64,000 nucleotides of DNA. Source: Candidatus Poribacteria bacterium. Lineage in GTDB: Bacteria > Poribacteria > WGA-4E > PCPOR2b. Below the pieces are notes generated by a model, which did no database searches, was not told the DNA's origin, and saw only the letters and a list, made by a program, of their open reading frames with translations. Both the position numbers and the translations under genes were made by a program. Shown in pieces: positions 28,223-36,949 of the stretch; the first letter of the stretch is position 1, and each line of letters opens with the position of its first letter. The DNA lies in the NCBI GenBank assembly GCA_022822785.1, contig JAJEAL010000134.1:139349-203348 (forward strand), written 5' to 3'.

Positions 28223-29481
28223 TATTTTTCGTCATCCAAAAACTGGTAGATCTCCTGTGTGGTCGGTACTTTTCCGTCTAACTGTGCGGCAAGCGCCTGC
28301 CACAGCAAATCTGAGAATGCCCGCCCCGGTTTTAGGCCTCGCTGAATGAGGTCATCACCGGTAATTAAAGGTTGAACGTCCTTCAGGTGTGTCAGATAAT
28401 TGGCAATCTGTTCCCCACGCCAATTCGGTTGGTTCGGTTGCATCAGCGCGAAGACGAGCGGCTCTAGCGGATAAAGATGTAACAGCTGATAAACTTCACT
28501 CGGTTTGGAAGATGCCGAGAGCGTATTCAAGTCATGTTCGAGTTGTGCTTGAACGCTAAGTTTGGTGCACAACTGGCTTTCCAGTGCCAATCGACTGCTA
28601 ACCGTCTTAATTGCCTCCGGAGTATTTAGCAACGTCATCCACAATATCGCTTTTGTGTTAATCGGATCATGTGGAAGAGATGTCGTTCCCCATTCAATTG
28701 CTTGGCGGGCAGCCCTCCAGAGCACGTTAAAATTTGGTGAGATTTTCCACGTTGGGTGGAGGGCGCTGAAGATATTAAATTGGTCTATCCGACGAACCAT
28801 CTGCGGCGCGGATGCTTCCGACAATATGTGGTCAATTTCGTTTCGGAGGCGCTGTCCGCTAATCAGATTTAGTACACCCCGGTTAATTGCATTACGTATT
28901 CGCTGTTGATCGCTTTCGACGATCTGGAATCTGTACCGCGCTTCATACCGTATCGCCCGGAAAATTCGGGTTGGGTCATCAATGAAGCTCTGCTCATGCA
29001 GGGCCCGGATGCGTCCAGCACGCAAATCGTGCAGGCCATCCGTACAATCGACGATTTCGCCAAAGGTGTCAGGCTGAAGTTGCACGGCGAGAGCGTTGAT
29101 TGAAAAATCGCGCCGACGAAGGTCCTCAGCGATTGTACCATATTCAACCGATGGTAACGCACCGGGGCTCAGATAAGTTTCGTTGCGTGCACTGACGAAG
29201 TCGAGTTTCAACCCATCAAGCCGAGTGACGGTAGCGGTTTTGAACTTCTGATGTATCTGTACTTCTCCGTCCCATATTGTGGCAAGCTGATAGGCAAAAT
29301 CAATCGCGTCCCCTTCCACAACAATGTCAATGTCCAAATTCTCGCGTCCGAGGAGAAGGTCCCGGACAAAACCGCCAACCACATAAACCGACTGGGCGTT
29401 CTCCTTCCCAACCCGTCCAATCTCTTGCAATAGGTGGCAAATGCGGGGTGATATCTTGGAAAGCCCTAAAAACTCGCGCAT
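28222..29481 (-). CDS. CCA tRNA nucleotidyltransferase / poly(A) polymerase family
   Basis: 419 residues of the class II nucleotidyltransferase family that adds or repairs the 3' CCA of tRNAs. 'VYVVGGFVRDLLLGRENLDIDIVVEGDAIDFA' holds the GG and DxD catalytic elements. 'RRRDFSINALAVQL' and 'DLRAGRIRALHEQSFIDDPTRIFRAIRYEARYRFQI' are the base-recognition and neck motifs. The C-terminal body is variable, as usual. Some family members add only A or only CC, so the exact specificity is open. The track start is TTG; the ATG three codons on (29481) is preferred. Confidence 0.9.
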   Translation of the reverse strand: MREFLGLSKISPRICHLLQEIGRVGKENAQSVYVVGGFVRDLLLGRENLDIDIVVEGDAIDFAYQLATIWDGEVQIHQKFKTATVTRLDGLKLDFVSARNETYLSPGALPSVEYGTIAEDLRRRDFSINALAVQLQPDTFGEIVDCTDGLHDLRAGRIRALHEQSFIDDPTRIFRAIRYEARYRFQIVESDQQRIRNAINRGVLNLISGQRLRNEIDHILSEASAPQMVRRIDQFNIFSALHPTWKISPNFNVLWRAARQAIEWGTTSLPHDPINTKAILWMTLLNTPEAIKTVSSRLALESQLCTKLSVQAQLEHDLNTLSASSKPSEVYQLLHLYPLEPLVFALMQPNQPNWRGEQIANYLTHLKDVQPLITGDDLIQRGLKPGRAFSDLLWQALAAQLDGKVPTTQEIYQFLDDEK

Positions 29482-29534
29482 TTTTGGCAATCTCTGCTTT
29501 CAACGGCGCACAACCTTTGAAAGGATTCGGTCAG

Positions 29535-30332
29535 CTACCTCATCTGTTCTGTAAAGCCCACAACGACATACGTCCCACTACGCGGATTTTTTTCTAGCGT
29601 GATAAACCCTCTACGTTCCGCATCTTCTAAGAGTTCACTAAAGGATTTGAATCCATACGACGATTCGCTGAAAGAGGGACGTTTCCGCTTCATTGTATCT
29701 TTAATCATCGAAGACCATAGGACTTCATGGTTTTCACGGATAAGTCCCCGGATGGTGCTGAAGAGCAGGTCGAAGATATCTCGCAGCTCCCGTGGGATAT
29801 TCCTTTCAGTCCGCCGATCTGTGGTTTCGTCCTGCTCAAGTTCCTCATAGTAAATGAACTCATCGCAATTTTCGCTCAAAAGGCTTGAGGTGGATTCTTT
29901 CAGTCCCATCCCAATGACATACTTGCCGTTCTCTTTGAGCTTAGCAACAAGTGGGGCGAAGTCGCTATCGCCTGAAATCACGACGAAGGTGTCGATATGT
30001 TCTTTCGAGTAGCACAAATCAATAGCGTCAACGCACAAGCGAATATCCGCGGAATTCTTGCCAGTCCGCGAGCGTCTTGGAATCTCGATTAACTCAATAC
30101 CAGCTTCGTGAAGTGGTTGCCGATGCTTAAAGAAGCGGTGCCAATCGGCGTAAGCGGTTTTGACCACGACGTTTCCCTTTTCAACGAGGCGGCCCAAAAC
30201 TTTTTGAACATCAAAAGCGATGTGTCCGTTGCGCCCTTTTTTCTCCTTTCGTTTTTCCTCAAATCCGATTGCGAGATTTTCAAAGTCGATAAACATCGCT
30301 AGGATTCGTTCTTCTTGGTGTCCTTCGGGCAT
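29535..30332 (-). CDS. NYN-domain ribonuclease-like protein with C-terminal OST-HTH/LOTUS domain
   Basis: 265 residues. Residues 10-165 are a PIN-like NYN (LabA/DUF88) domain: 'AMFIDFENLAIGFEE' (Asp16), 'GKNSADIRLCVDAIDLCYS' and 'TFVVISGDSDFAPLVAKLKENGKYVIGMG' hold the acidic metal-binding residues. Residues ~185-262 ('FDLLFSTIRGLIRENHEVLWSSMIKDTMKRKRPSFSESSYGFKSFSELLEDAERRGFITLEKN') match the OST-HTH/LOTUS winged helix that binds RNA, including G-quadruplexes in some members. The protein is likely an RNA-directed nuclease or RNA-binding regulator; the target is unknown. ~50 nt upstream of cca. Confidence 0.9.
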   Translation of the reverse strand: MPEGHQEERILAMFIDFENLAIGFEEKRKEKKGRNGHIAFDVQKVLGRLVEKGNVVVKTAYADWHRFFKHRQPLHEAGIELIEIPRRSRTGKNSADIRLCVDAIDLCYSKEHIDTFVVISGDSDFAPLVAKLKENGKYVIGMGLKESTSSLLSENCDEFIYYEELEQDETTDRRTERNIPRELRDIFDLLFSTIRGLIRENHEVLWSSMIKDTMKRKRPSFSESSYGFKSFSELLEDAERRGFITLEKNPRSGTYVVVGFTEQMR

Positions 30333-30695
30333 TTATCTCATCTCCTTTTATGGAACGAAACGTCGCAGTCATTCGGTGAAACGTGTGCTTTGCCAGATGA
30401 AAAAGTAGAATAACTTATCCAGCACTTCTATATTGATGAGATATTTTGACAGGGAAGCGGTGGACGAGATAGGCATTGCAGCGTCGAGCGTATTTTCGTT
30501 TGCAGTTATGAGATTAAACTAAACCTGTAACGGAGCGGATCTGTCTAATTCCGCAGGGCGTAAGTAGGTATAGCGCATCAATACTATCAAAGTGTATCAG
30601 AAAGTTCGGTCAGAGGCAAGCGATTTTTCGTGCGGATTCCGAGGCGTAAGGGACGCGTCGCTGTGCAGTAAAAGAAAAAGATAAGGGCTCATACA
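30333..30695. other. Divergent intergenic region
   Basis: 363 nt between the minus-strand NYN gene and the plus-strand kinase gene, so it must hold both promoters. A TTGACA hexamer at 30446-30451 could be a -35 box, but no good -10 follows at 16-18 nt. I see no repeat, RNA or coding signal. Confidence 0.4.
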
Positions 30696-32735
30696 ATGGC
30701 AAAACGGATACTGATTGTTGAGGATGATAGTGATGTTGTTGGGTACATTGAACATCTATTGAAAAGTTTGGGATATAGTGTTTGTGGTGTTGTTTCGTCG
30801 GGAAAAGCCGCGATACGGAAGGCGGCAGAAACACAGCCAGATTTGGCGTTGATAGATATGATGTTGACAGGCGATATCGATGGGATAGCTGTTGCTGAAC
30901 AGATGCGGACCCGTTTCAATATTCCTGTGGTGTATCTGACCGCTTATGTGGATCAACGCTTACTGAAACGGGCGCAGATAGCCGAGCCTTTTGGCTATGT
31001 GCTCAAACCGTTCGCTGAAAGGAGATTGCACCTTAACATCGAGATTGCGCTTTACCGGCATGAGATGGAACGCAAATTTAGAGAGAGCGAACAGTGGCTT
31101 TCAACCATTCTCAGAAGTATCGGTGATGCGGTGATTGCTACCGATAAGAATGGGCAGGTCCAATTTATAAATTCCGTTGCTGAAACGCTGACGGGCTGGC
31201 GGCTGGAGGAGGCTTTTGGTAAGGATTTGGGTGAGGTTTTTAATGTCATTAGTGAGGAGACAGATGTTCCTATCAAGACACAGATTATGAAAGCGCTCCG
31301 GAGGAGAATCGTTGTTAGTTTGGCAGAGCCAAACATACTCGCTGCTCGTGACGGCAAAAAGACGCCGATTGATTATAGCGCTGCCCCCATCAGGGATGAG
31401 AAACAAAATACGACCGGTGTGGTTCTGGTCTTCCGTGACATCACTAGACGTAAGGAGGCCGAGGAGGCGCTGAGATTGACAGCGGATGCCTTAGAGAGTC
31501 AGACCCGAATCTTGCAATCTATTCTGGACAGTATGGGCGACGGTGTGATTGTCGCAGATGAGACGGGAAAATTTCTGTTTTTCAATCCGGAAGCGGAAGG
31601 GCTTATTGATATTGCCAGGGATACAACGATGAGTGAATTACCTGAAAAATACGGTCTGTTTCTGCCTGACACGATTACCCCTTTTCCGGCGGAGGAATTT
31701 CCGCTCACACGCGCTATCCACGGTGAGTTTTCAGACAACGTTGAGATGTTTATACGTAATGAGAATGTGCCACAGGGCGTTTACATTGAAGTTGCTGGGA
31801 GACCGTTACAAGACGAATTGGGTAAGCAAAGAGGCGGAGTTATCGTTTTTCGGGATGTGACCGAACGCAAACGCGCGGAAGAAGCGCTTGCTCGTGCTTA
31901 CACGCAGGGCAGGTTGGAGATTGTCGATACATTACTCCACAATATTGGGAATGCTATCAATAGTGTGACGATAGGGATTGGGACGGTTTACGAGAATCTA
32001 GTGAAGAATCGACTGACACGTCGTCTTAGGGCGCTGGCAGACGCAATTGAAGGGCATCAGGAAGATTTTGGTGATTATGTGACAAATCATCCACAAGGAC
32101 AAAAGGTTGCCCCTTTTATTATGCGGCTCGCAGATGATTTTACGATTCAAGAGAAAAAGTTGGCAGAGATAGTCAGTCGCGTGCAGGATAGAGCTGAGCA
32201 TGTGGCTGATATCGTCAGAATGCAGAAGTCACTCGGCAAGAGCAGTATGTATCGTAAAGATATCAACCTGCGGCAGGCGATAGACGATGCCATCACAGTA
32301 TTGGCGGAGTCTCTCAGGAAAAGAGATATTGAAGTTCATATTGATTGTAATAATACCCCAGCAGAGATTCGGACGCAAGAGAGTCAATTCCATCAAATGC
32401 TAGTTAATCTGATTAAAAATTCGGTTGAAGCGATAGATGAACTTGCCGGCTCAATGGATCTCAATAGCCCTCCTTTCATCAAGGTCCGGTGTTATGTTAA
32501 ATTGAACTCTTTTATTCTTGAGATAACTGATAACGGTATCGGTATTGAAAAGGATAAATTCGCAGTCATTTTTGAGGGGGATTATACAACCAAGGAGTCG
32601 GGCAGTGGACTTGGGCTTCATTCGATAGCGAACTTCGTTGATGGATGGGATGGGAAGGTTTATCCATTAAGCGATGGCATTGGCAAGGGGGCAACCATAC
32701 GAGTCCTGCTCCCGCTTTCTTCGGTCACCCCGTAA
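30696..32735 (+). CDS. Hybrid sensor histidine kinase (REC-PAS-PAS-HisKA-like-HATPase)
   Basis: 679 residues, soluble. An N-terminal receiver ('RILIVEDDSDVVGYIEHLL', acceptor Asp54 in 'LALIDMM', 'YLTAY', Lys in 'VLKPF') precedes two PAS domains ('ILRSIGDAVIATDKNGQVQFIN', ~130-255; 'ILDSMGDGVIVADETGKFLFFN', ~270-390). The dimerisation helix carries the likely phospho-His415 in 'LLHNIGNAINSV'. The ATPase domain has an N box 'NLIKNSVEAIDE', G1 'ITDNGIGIEK' and G2 'SGSGLGLHSIANF'. The receiver at the N-terminus means it is itself controlled by another phosphodonor. It is followed 136 nt later by a sigma-54 response regulator, its probable partner. No membrane segment, so the signal is cytosolic. 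Confidence 0.93.
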   Translation: MAKRILIVEDDSDVVGYIEHLLKSLGYSVCGVVSSGKAAIRKAAETQPDLALIDMMLTGDIDGIAVAEQMRTRFNIPVVYLTAYVDQRLLKRAQIAEPFGYVLKPFAERRLHLNIEIALYRHEMERKFRESEQWLSTILRSIGDAVIATDKNGQVQFINSVAETLTGWRLEEAFGKDLGEVFNVISEETDVPIKTQIMKALRRRIVVSLAEPNILAARDGKKTPIDYSAAPIRDEKQNTTGVVLVFRDITRRKEAEEALRLTADALESQTRILQSILDSMGDGVIVADETGKFLFFNPEAEGLIDIARDTTMSELPEKYGLFLPDTITPFPAEEFPLTRAIHGEFSDNVEMFIRNENVPQGVYIEVAGRPLQDELGKQRGGVIVFRDVTERKRAEEALARAYTQGRLEIVDTLLHNIGNAINSVTIGIGTVYENLVKNRLTRRLRALADAIEGHQEDFGDYVTNHPQGQKVAPFIMRLADDFTIQEKKLAEIVSRVQDRAEHVADIVRMQKSLGKSSMYRKDINLRQAIDDAITVLAESLRKRDIEVHIDCNNTPAEIRTQESQFHQMLVNLIKNSVEAIDELAGSMDLNSPPFIKVRCYVKLNSFILEITDNGIGIEKDKFAVIFEGDYTTKESGSGLGLHSIANFVDGWDGKVYPLSDGIGKGATIRVLLPLSSVTP

Positions 32736-32745
32736 TGAAATGTGA

Positions 32746-32846
32746 AACGCAGGGACAGGCGGAACGGAGCCATCTTTGCGGAGGCACAGTGGATTGACAA
32801 ATCCACAGCGAGCAGGTCCATTAACATTTATCTGACAATGTGCTAG
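32746..32846. repeat. Repeat copy A, left of the sigma-54 regulator (inverted relative to 34808-34985)
   Basis: Contains GGACAGGCGGAACGGAGCC, then the near-palindrome GTGGATTGACAAATCCAC, then ...ATCTGACAATGTGCTAG at its right end. The last ~65 nt recur inverted at 34808-34870. It fills the kinase-regulator gap, so their common leader runs through it. Confidence 0.7.
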
Positions 32847-32871
32847 TGTTAGCGGTTAATAGGTACATATT

Positions 32872-34800
32872 ATGGAATTCAAAAAGGACTGGAACTATCG
32901 TGTCTTGGTCGTTGACGATCAGCGCGAAATACATCAGGATTTTGAGGAGATGCTTACGCCCGGTTTAGCGGACGCATCGACAGATGACTTGGCAGCAGCG
33001 TTTACTTCAGAAGTTGATGAGAGTTTTCTCCCGAAATTCACACTCCTCCACGCACGAAGTGGGGCCGAAGCGTATGATATCATCCAAGCAGCAATCGAAA
33101 CGGACGATCCAATTGCTGTGGCGTACATAGATATAAGAATGCCGCCCGGTATGGACGGGATTGAGGCTACACGACGTATCCGAGCTGTTGACGAAAATAT
33201 TGAGATTGTCCTCATGACCGCGTATACCGATAAATCGCTCGGCGAGATTGTCCGCGAGATGGAGCTGCTCCACAAACTGCTCTATATCCGAAAACCGTTT
33301 GCCCGTGAGGAGATACAGCAGATAACGCTTGCCCTTGCGGAGAAATGGAATGTTGAAAGCGAATTGGGCGAGAAACGCCGGCAGCTCGAAATTAGCAATC
33401 AAAGACTTGAAGCCGTGCTTGATTCAACCGGAGATGCGATTGCGATGTTTGATATCAAGGGGCGTTTGCTGTTTGCTAATCGCGGGTATGAAGAAATGTT
33501 TGAGTTGACGGCGGCTGCAATGAAACAGATGTCATCTGAGCAGCTAGGTGAGCATATCAAACAATACTTCCATGAACCGGGGCGTTTTGGTGAGACGGAA
33601 ACTTTACTGCTCGCACCCCCCACTAAGGAGTTTGGAGAGGTCACGGAGGTTAGCCGCCCGGAACACAAAATGCTCTACCGTTTCACAGCACCGGTGCACG
33701 ATATTCAACAAAATGTCATTGGGCGTATTATCGTTTTTCGGGATATGTCCAAAGAGATTGAAATCAGCCAGATGAAGGTTGAAGTCTCGCGTTTACGCAC
33801 TGAACTCGAAATGAAATATGCGTTTGATAAAATTATCGGCAAGAGCGAAACGATGAGGGCGGTCTACGCCCTGATGCAACAGGCGATCGAAAGCAATATT
33901 ACCGTTCTGATTCAGGGAGAAAGTGGCACAGGTAAGGAGCTTGTCGCAAGAGCCATTCATGTTAACAGCCCACGCAAAGAGGGCCCATTTGTGGCGGTCA
34001 ACTGCGCTGCCATTCCTGAGTCCCTTATTGAGAGCGAACTTTTTGGTCACGAGCGCGGCGCGTTCACCGGCGCGACGGTGCAAAGAATTGGGAAATTCGA
34101 GAGTGCGGATGGGGGGACTATCTTCCTTGATGAAATCGCTGATATGCAGCCGCTGGTTCAAGCCAAATTGTTGCGTGTGCTGCAGGAACGGGAAATTCAA
34201 CGTGTCGGTGGCACAGGTAACATTTCCATCAATGTCCGGGTGATCGCAGCGACGAATAAGGATCTTGAAGCTGCGGTGGAAGCGGGTGAATTCCGCGAAG
34301 ATCTCTTTTATCGGATTGCCGGTTTCCCAATACCGATTCCACGTCTCAAAGAACGGCATGAAGACATTTCGCTGTTAGGACACCATTTTTTGAAAGAATA
34401 CGCTGAATCCGCGGATAAACCGATCGCCGGGTTTTCCACCGGCGCGTTACAATTATTGATGAGCTACGATTGGCCCGGCAACGTCCGAGAATTAGAGAAT
34501 ACCATTGAGCGGGCTGTGCTTTTGGAGACATCAGATGTGCTACAAGCGGGCAATCCTGCTCTGAGCGGTCTGCACTCGACGAGCAGGGGGAATTCCCTTG
34601 ATAGCGATAGCGAGAGTCTGCTCTCCCACCCTTCAACCTCAACCGAGATCCTATCCCTTGAAGAGATTGAGAAGCAAGCGCTTATCCATGCCCTTGAAGT
34701 GACCGACAATAACATTACGAAAGCTGCACAGGCTTTGGGGATCAGTCGGGTTACTATTCATCGGAAATTGAAGAAATATAAGCTGCTTGGCAAAAAGTAG
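32872..34800 (+). CDS. Sigma-54-dependent response regulator (REC-PAS-AAA+-Fis HTH)
   Basis: 642 residues. The receiver ('[20 protein letters not shown]', Asp87 in '[13 protein letters not shown]', 'MTAYTD', 'IRKPF') has an extra ~35-residue insert after the first strand. A PAS domain follows (~180-300, '[29 protein letters not shown]'). The AAA+ domain shows Walker A 'GESGTGKE' (~349), the sigma-54 contact loop 'GAFTGA' (~396), Walker B '[12 protein letters not shown]' and an arginine-finger region. A Fis-type HTH ends it ('[26 protein letters not shown]'). It opens sigma-54 holoenzyme promoters when phosphorylated, presumably by the kinase just upstream. Targets are unknown. It is bracketed by inverted repeats. 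Confidence 0.95.
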   Translation: MEFKKDWNYRVLVVDDQREIHQDFEEMLTPGLADASTDDLAAAFTSEVDESFLPKFTLLHARSGAEAYDIIQAAIETDDPIAVAYIDIRMPPGMDGIEATRRIRAVDENIEIVLMTAYTDKSLGEIVREMELLHKLLYIRKPFAREEIQQITLALAEKWNVESELGEKRRQLEISNQRLEAVLDSTGDAIAMFDIKGRLLFANRGYEEMFELTAAAMKQMSSEQLGEHIKQYFHEPGRFGETETLLLAPPTKEFGEVTEVSRPEHKMLYRFTAPVHDIQQNVIGRIIVFRDMSKEIEISQMKVEVSRLRTELEMKYAFDKIIGKSETMRAVYALMQQAIESNITVLIQGESGTGKELVARAIHVNSPRKEGPFVAVNCAAIPESLIESELFGHERGAFTGATVQRIGKFESADGGTIFLDEIADMQPLVQAKLLRVLQEREIQRVGGTGNISINVRVIAATNKDLEAAVEAGEFREDLFYRIAGFPIPIPRLKERHEDISLLGHHFLKEYAESADKPIAGFSTGALQLLMSYDWPGNVRELENTIERAVLLETSDVLQAGNPALSGLHSTSRGNSLDSDSESLLSHPSTSTEILSLEEIEKQALIHALEVTDNNITKAAQALGISRVTIHRKLKKYKLLGKK

Positions 34801-34807
34801 TCAGTAC

Positions 34808-34985
34808 CTAGTACATTGTCAGATAATTGTTAATGCTCCTGCTCGTTGTGGATTGACAAATCCACAACACCGCCGCAAATCGGGCTTGGATATGGCTATC
34901 CAAGTCTTGGACTCTCCCCGATAAATCGGGACAGGCGGAACGGAGCCGTGAGGCAATTATCATGATTTATTTGACAGAGCACTAG
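34808..34985. mobile_element. 178-bp MITE-like element, inverted relative to copy A
   Basis: Begins CTAGTACATTGTCAGATAA and ends TTATTTGACAGAGCACTAG, imperfect terminal inverted repeats with CTAG tips. Inside are the near-palindrome GTGGATTGACAAATCCAC and the unit CCCGATAAATCGGG (34917-34930) followed by GGACAGGCGGAACGGAGCC. It starts 8 nt after the regulator's stop codon. No ORF. Confidence 0.7.
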
Positions 34986-35076
34986 TCGTAACCAAAATAA
35001 CCACCCCACCGAAACGCAAGAATCCAAAACAGCGCGTTGCCACCTTACCAAGCCGGCAGCAGACACATCAATACCC

Positions 35077-35874
35077 TTACTTTTTCTTCCTAGCCTCGAC
35101 CAGCACTGATACATTAAATACATCAATATTGGCGCGGGAAGAATCTTTGGCATCCTGACGGAGATTGGCGGTCAGTAAATACTTGCCGGGAGCCGGAAAG
35201 ATTAATTCACATTCACCGTCGGCGTTGGTAACTGCCGCTAACATTGTATCATGTCCGCTATCCATCTCCGAGTAAACCTGGACCTCTTGGCCCGGAACTG
35301 ATTGACCTCTCGACAGAACGCGAACTACAAACCCCTTTCCCACGAAGATCTTGTTTGGATGTGTGACTGGCACGATTTCTAAAAATGCGCCGGCAGGTTC
35401 CAGAACGCGTTTCGTATATTTCTTCACCGTCACGAAAGTGGTGGTCTGCGACCATCGATGTGCCGATTGGATAATCTTTTTGCCGGGGAGTTGGTCTTTC
35501 GATTTGCTAGCCCACCTCTTCTTACCATCTACCTCAAATTCCGTCACATAGTGGGCTGGGCGATCGGTTTCGATTCGATAGGTGCCCGGCTCTTGCAGTT
35601 CTATCTCCCCGACAGTCCTCGTCTGACCAACAAAAATAGATGATGGTCGTCCCATACGCCAGCCTTTCGGATGGATAATCGTTAAAAGGGTTCCTGACCC
35701 CCGTCCAGAGATAAACCGTTGGTCGCCCCATGTGTGCTCTATACCCAACCAAGGGGATTCACGCTTTGTATAGAAAAAGTTGGGTAGTATCCACTGCTGA
35801 TGCCCAAAGACCGGTGTAATCACGGCAGTAAAAAAAGTTACAACAAGAATACAGGTTGCCACATGTTTTAACAT
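35077..35874 (-). CDS. Exported DUF4198-like protein
   Basis: 265 residues with a signal peptide 'MLKHVATCILVVTFFTAVITPVFGH' and, directly after it, 'HQQWILPNFF', the mature-end pattern of DUF4198-type periplasmic proteins. Two beta domains follow; the second ('VGKGFVVRVLSRGQSVPGQEVQVYSEMDSGHDTMLAAVTNADGECELIFPAPGKYLLTANLR') is the usual carboxypeptidase-regulatory-like/GlpM-type sandwich. Homologues are often near metal transport genes, but none are here. The track start (35928) is 18 codons early; GGAGGATAACT precedes the ATG at 35874. It stands alone on the minus strand. Confidence 0.82.
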   Translation of the reverse strand: MLKHVATCILVVTFFTAVITPVFGHQQWILPNFFYTKRESPWLGIEHTWGDQRFISGRGSGTLLTIIHPKGWRMGRPSSIFVGQTRTVGEIELQEPGTYRIETDRPAHYVTEFEVDGKKRWASKSKDQLPGKKIIQSAHRWSQTTTFVTVKKYTKRVLEPAGAFLEIVPVTHPNKIFVGKGFVVRVLSRGQSVPGQEVQVYSEMDSGHDTMLAAVTNADGECELIFPAPGKYLLTANLRQDAKDSSRANIDVFNVSVLVEARKKK

Positions 35875-36020
35875 AGTTATCCTCCTATGTAGCTCATTCT
35901 TCGGACTTGTGCATTGGTAATTCACCACTGGCAGTACGATTCACAATGCTCGACCAATCGGGCAACTACAGTCAATCTGTAGATGTGTAGTAGGTCTCGG
36001 ACTCTTGCTCGTAGATCGGG

Positions 36021-36136
36021 GACGATTTATCGAATACTCGTTGTGTCGCGCGGTGGTGTGTGGTGAATTGAGCGGGATACTTTAGCGCGATATCGTTGGT
36101 ATTTGACGCGCAATGAATTGCGCTACTACAAATTGC
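36021..36136. repeat. Long inverted repeat, left copy (partner 37991-38109)
   Basis: About 116 nt that recur, inverted and roughly 80-85% identical by eye, at 37991-38109. Landmarks: ATTTATCGAATAC, GGTGAATTGAGC and AATGAATTGCGCTA in both. The similarity weakly continues outward (GGGCAACTA near 35958). A hairpin CAACCCCG-CGGGGTTG follows at 36140-36162. The rest of 35875-36367 has no gene. Confidence 0.8.
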
Positions 36137-36367
36137 TTTCAACCCCGATAAGACCGGGGTTGAAGTACATAACTCCTAAATAAGAGATATATTTATCCAC
36201 CCCCTCATTTTAATTGGAAAGGAATTGCCAACACCAGCTGCCCTGTATCCACCCCAAAAAATAAAAAACCGGTTTGGGAACAGAGGAAGAATGCTCATCT
36301 AAGGTCATTTGTAAATAGGTTGGTGCATACTCCACTTAGAACCAAACAGCCAGCGAAGCAGATGGGG

Positions 36368-36407
36368 CGTTATGCTAAAAGCCTATGATGAGACTTTTAG
36401 CATAACG
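36368..36407. repeat. 17-bp hairpin downstream of small peptide gene 1
   Basis: CGTTATGCTAAAAGCCT (36368-36384) pairs with 36391-36407 at 16 of 17 positions, 6-nt loop. It lies 26 nt past the stop of the peptide gene and recurs after its paralogue at 42691-42730. There is no T-run, so it is not a classic intrinsic terminator; it may protect the mRNA 3' end. Confidence 0.75.
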
Positions 36408-36433
36408 AAAGGGGCTGATTTTACCACTGAAGT

Positions 36434-36646
36434 CTATTCTCCAGTAACAAACTCATGGTCATGGTCGATCCATGTGCAATCCCAGCCGGCTATAGGGCTG
36501 TTGACAATCTTTACTGTGCCGTTCTTCTCGCACCGCCACTGGTCGTGTGCCTGTGCTTCATAGGTAAAGCATGTGATCATTGACACTGCCAACAAGCTTA
36601 GTGCTAAAACGAAGACCATTCCTAGGGTTAATGTTTTTCGTAACAT
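36434..36646 (-). CDS. Small secreted peptide, paralogue 1
   Basis: 70 residues. The leader 'MLRKTLTLGMVFVLALSLLAVSMITCFTYEAQA' is a Sec-type signal peptide with an A-x-A site, leaving a mature peptide of about 37 residues ('HDQWRCEKNGTVKIVNSPIAGWDCTWIDHDHEFVTGE') with two Cys and several Trp, His and Asp. AAGGAG lies 9 nt before the ATG; the track start (36817) is far too early. Leader, Shine-Dalgarno region, 5' hairpin and 3' hairpin are shared with the gene at 42744-42965, while the mature parts barely align. I know no family for it. A lipoprotein reading (Cys of 'MITC') is possible but less likely. Confidence 0.75.
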   Translation of the reverse strand: MLRKTLTLGMVFVLALSLLAVSMITCFTYEAQAHDQWRCEKNGTVKIVNSPIAGWDCTWIDHDHEFVTGE

Positions 36647-36669
36647 TATAGTCAACTCCTTTCGGATTT

Positions 36670-36690
36670 GCAGAAGCAATTGACTTCTGC
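36670..36690 (-). promoter_or_regulatory. Conserved 5'-leader hairpin of small peptide gene 1
   Basis: GCAGAAG/CTTCTGC, 7-bp stem and 7-nt loop, ending 24 nt before the ATG at 36646, just upstream of the Shine-Dalgarno site. The same stem precedes the paralogue at 42988-43014 while loop bases differ. Confidence 0.55.
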
Positions 36691-36884
36691 TGTTAGAGAT
36701 AGAACCCTTTTGAATCTTCCAATTTCGAGACAGGCATGAACAAATTTTACGGTTCACGAATTTATCTGTCCCGTTGCGATTATAAAATACCAGCCAACCG
36801 ATAACAATTCCAGTCACTTTTGGGAGAGTGTTGACGTAATATGTCCAGACCTCTTAAAGTTGGATAACATTTTGAGATTATTGG

Positions 36885-36903
36885 TTGATATACTTTATAT
36901 CAA
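36885..36903. promoter_or_regulatory. Perfect 8-bp inverted repeat upstream of the first propeller gene
   Basis: TTGATATA-CTT-TATATCAA, ending 46 nt before the ATG at 36950 and lying between the divergent peptide and propeller genes. The spacing and symmetry fit a repressor operator; no matching site was found before the second propeller gene. Confidence 0.4.
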
Positions 36904-36949
36904 GCTCAAAGAAGAATAAACTGATTTGAGAGCAGAGGAGGAAAGACAG

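Noticed and set aside
30446-30474. TTGACA as a sigma-70 promoter for the kinase gene
   Set aside because: No acceptable -10 hexamer at 16-18 nt, so not listed as a promoter.
33793-34359. 188-aa minus-strand ORF
   Set aside because: Antisense to the AAA+ domain of the sigma-54 regulator, a frequent artefact of conserved codons.
36434-36646. RiPP precursor peptide
   Set aside because: The leader is a hydrophobic Sec signal, not a RiPP leader, and no modification enzyme is adjacent; the nearest radical SAM/SPASM gene (45.1 kb) is a remnant.
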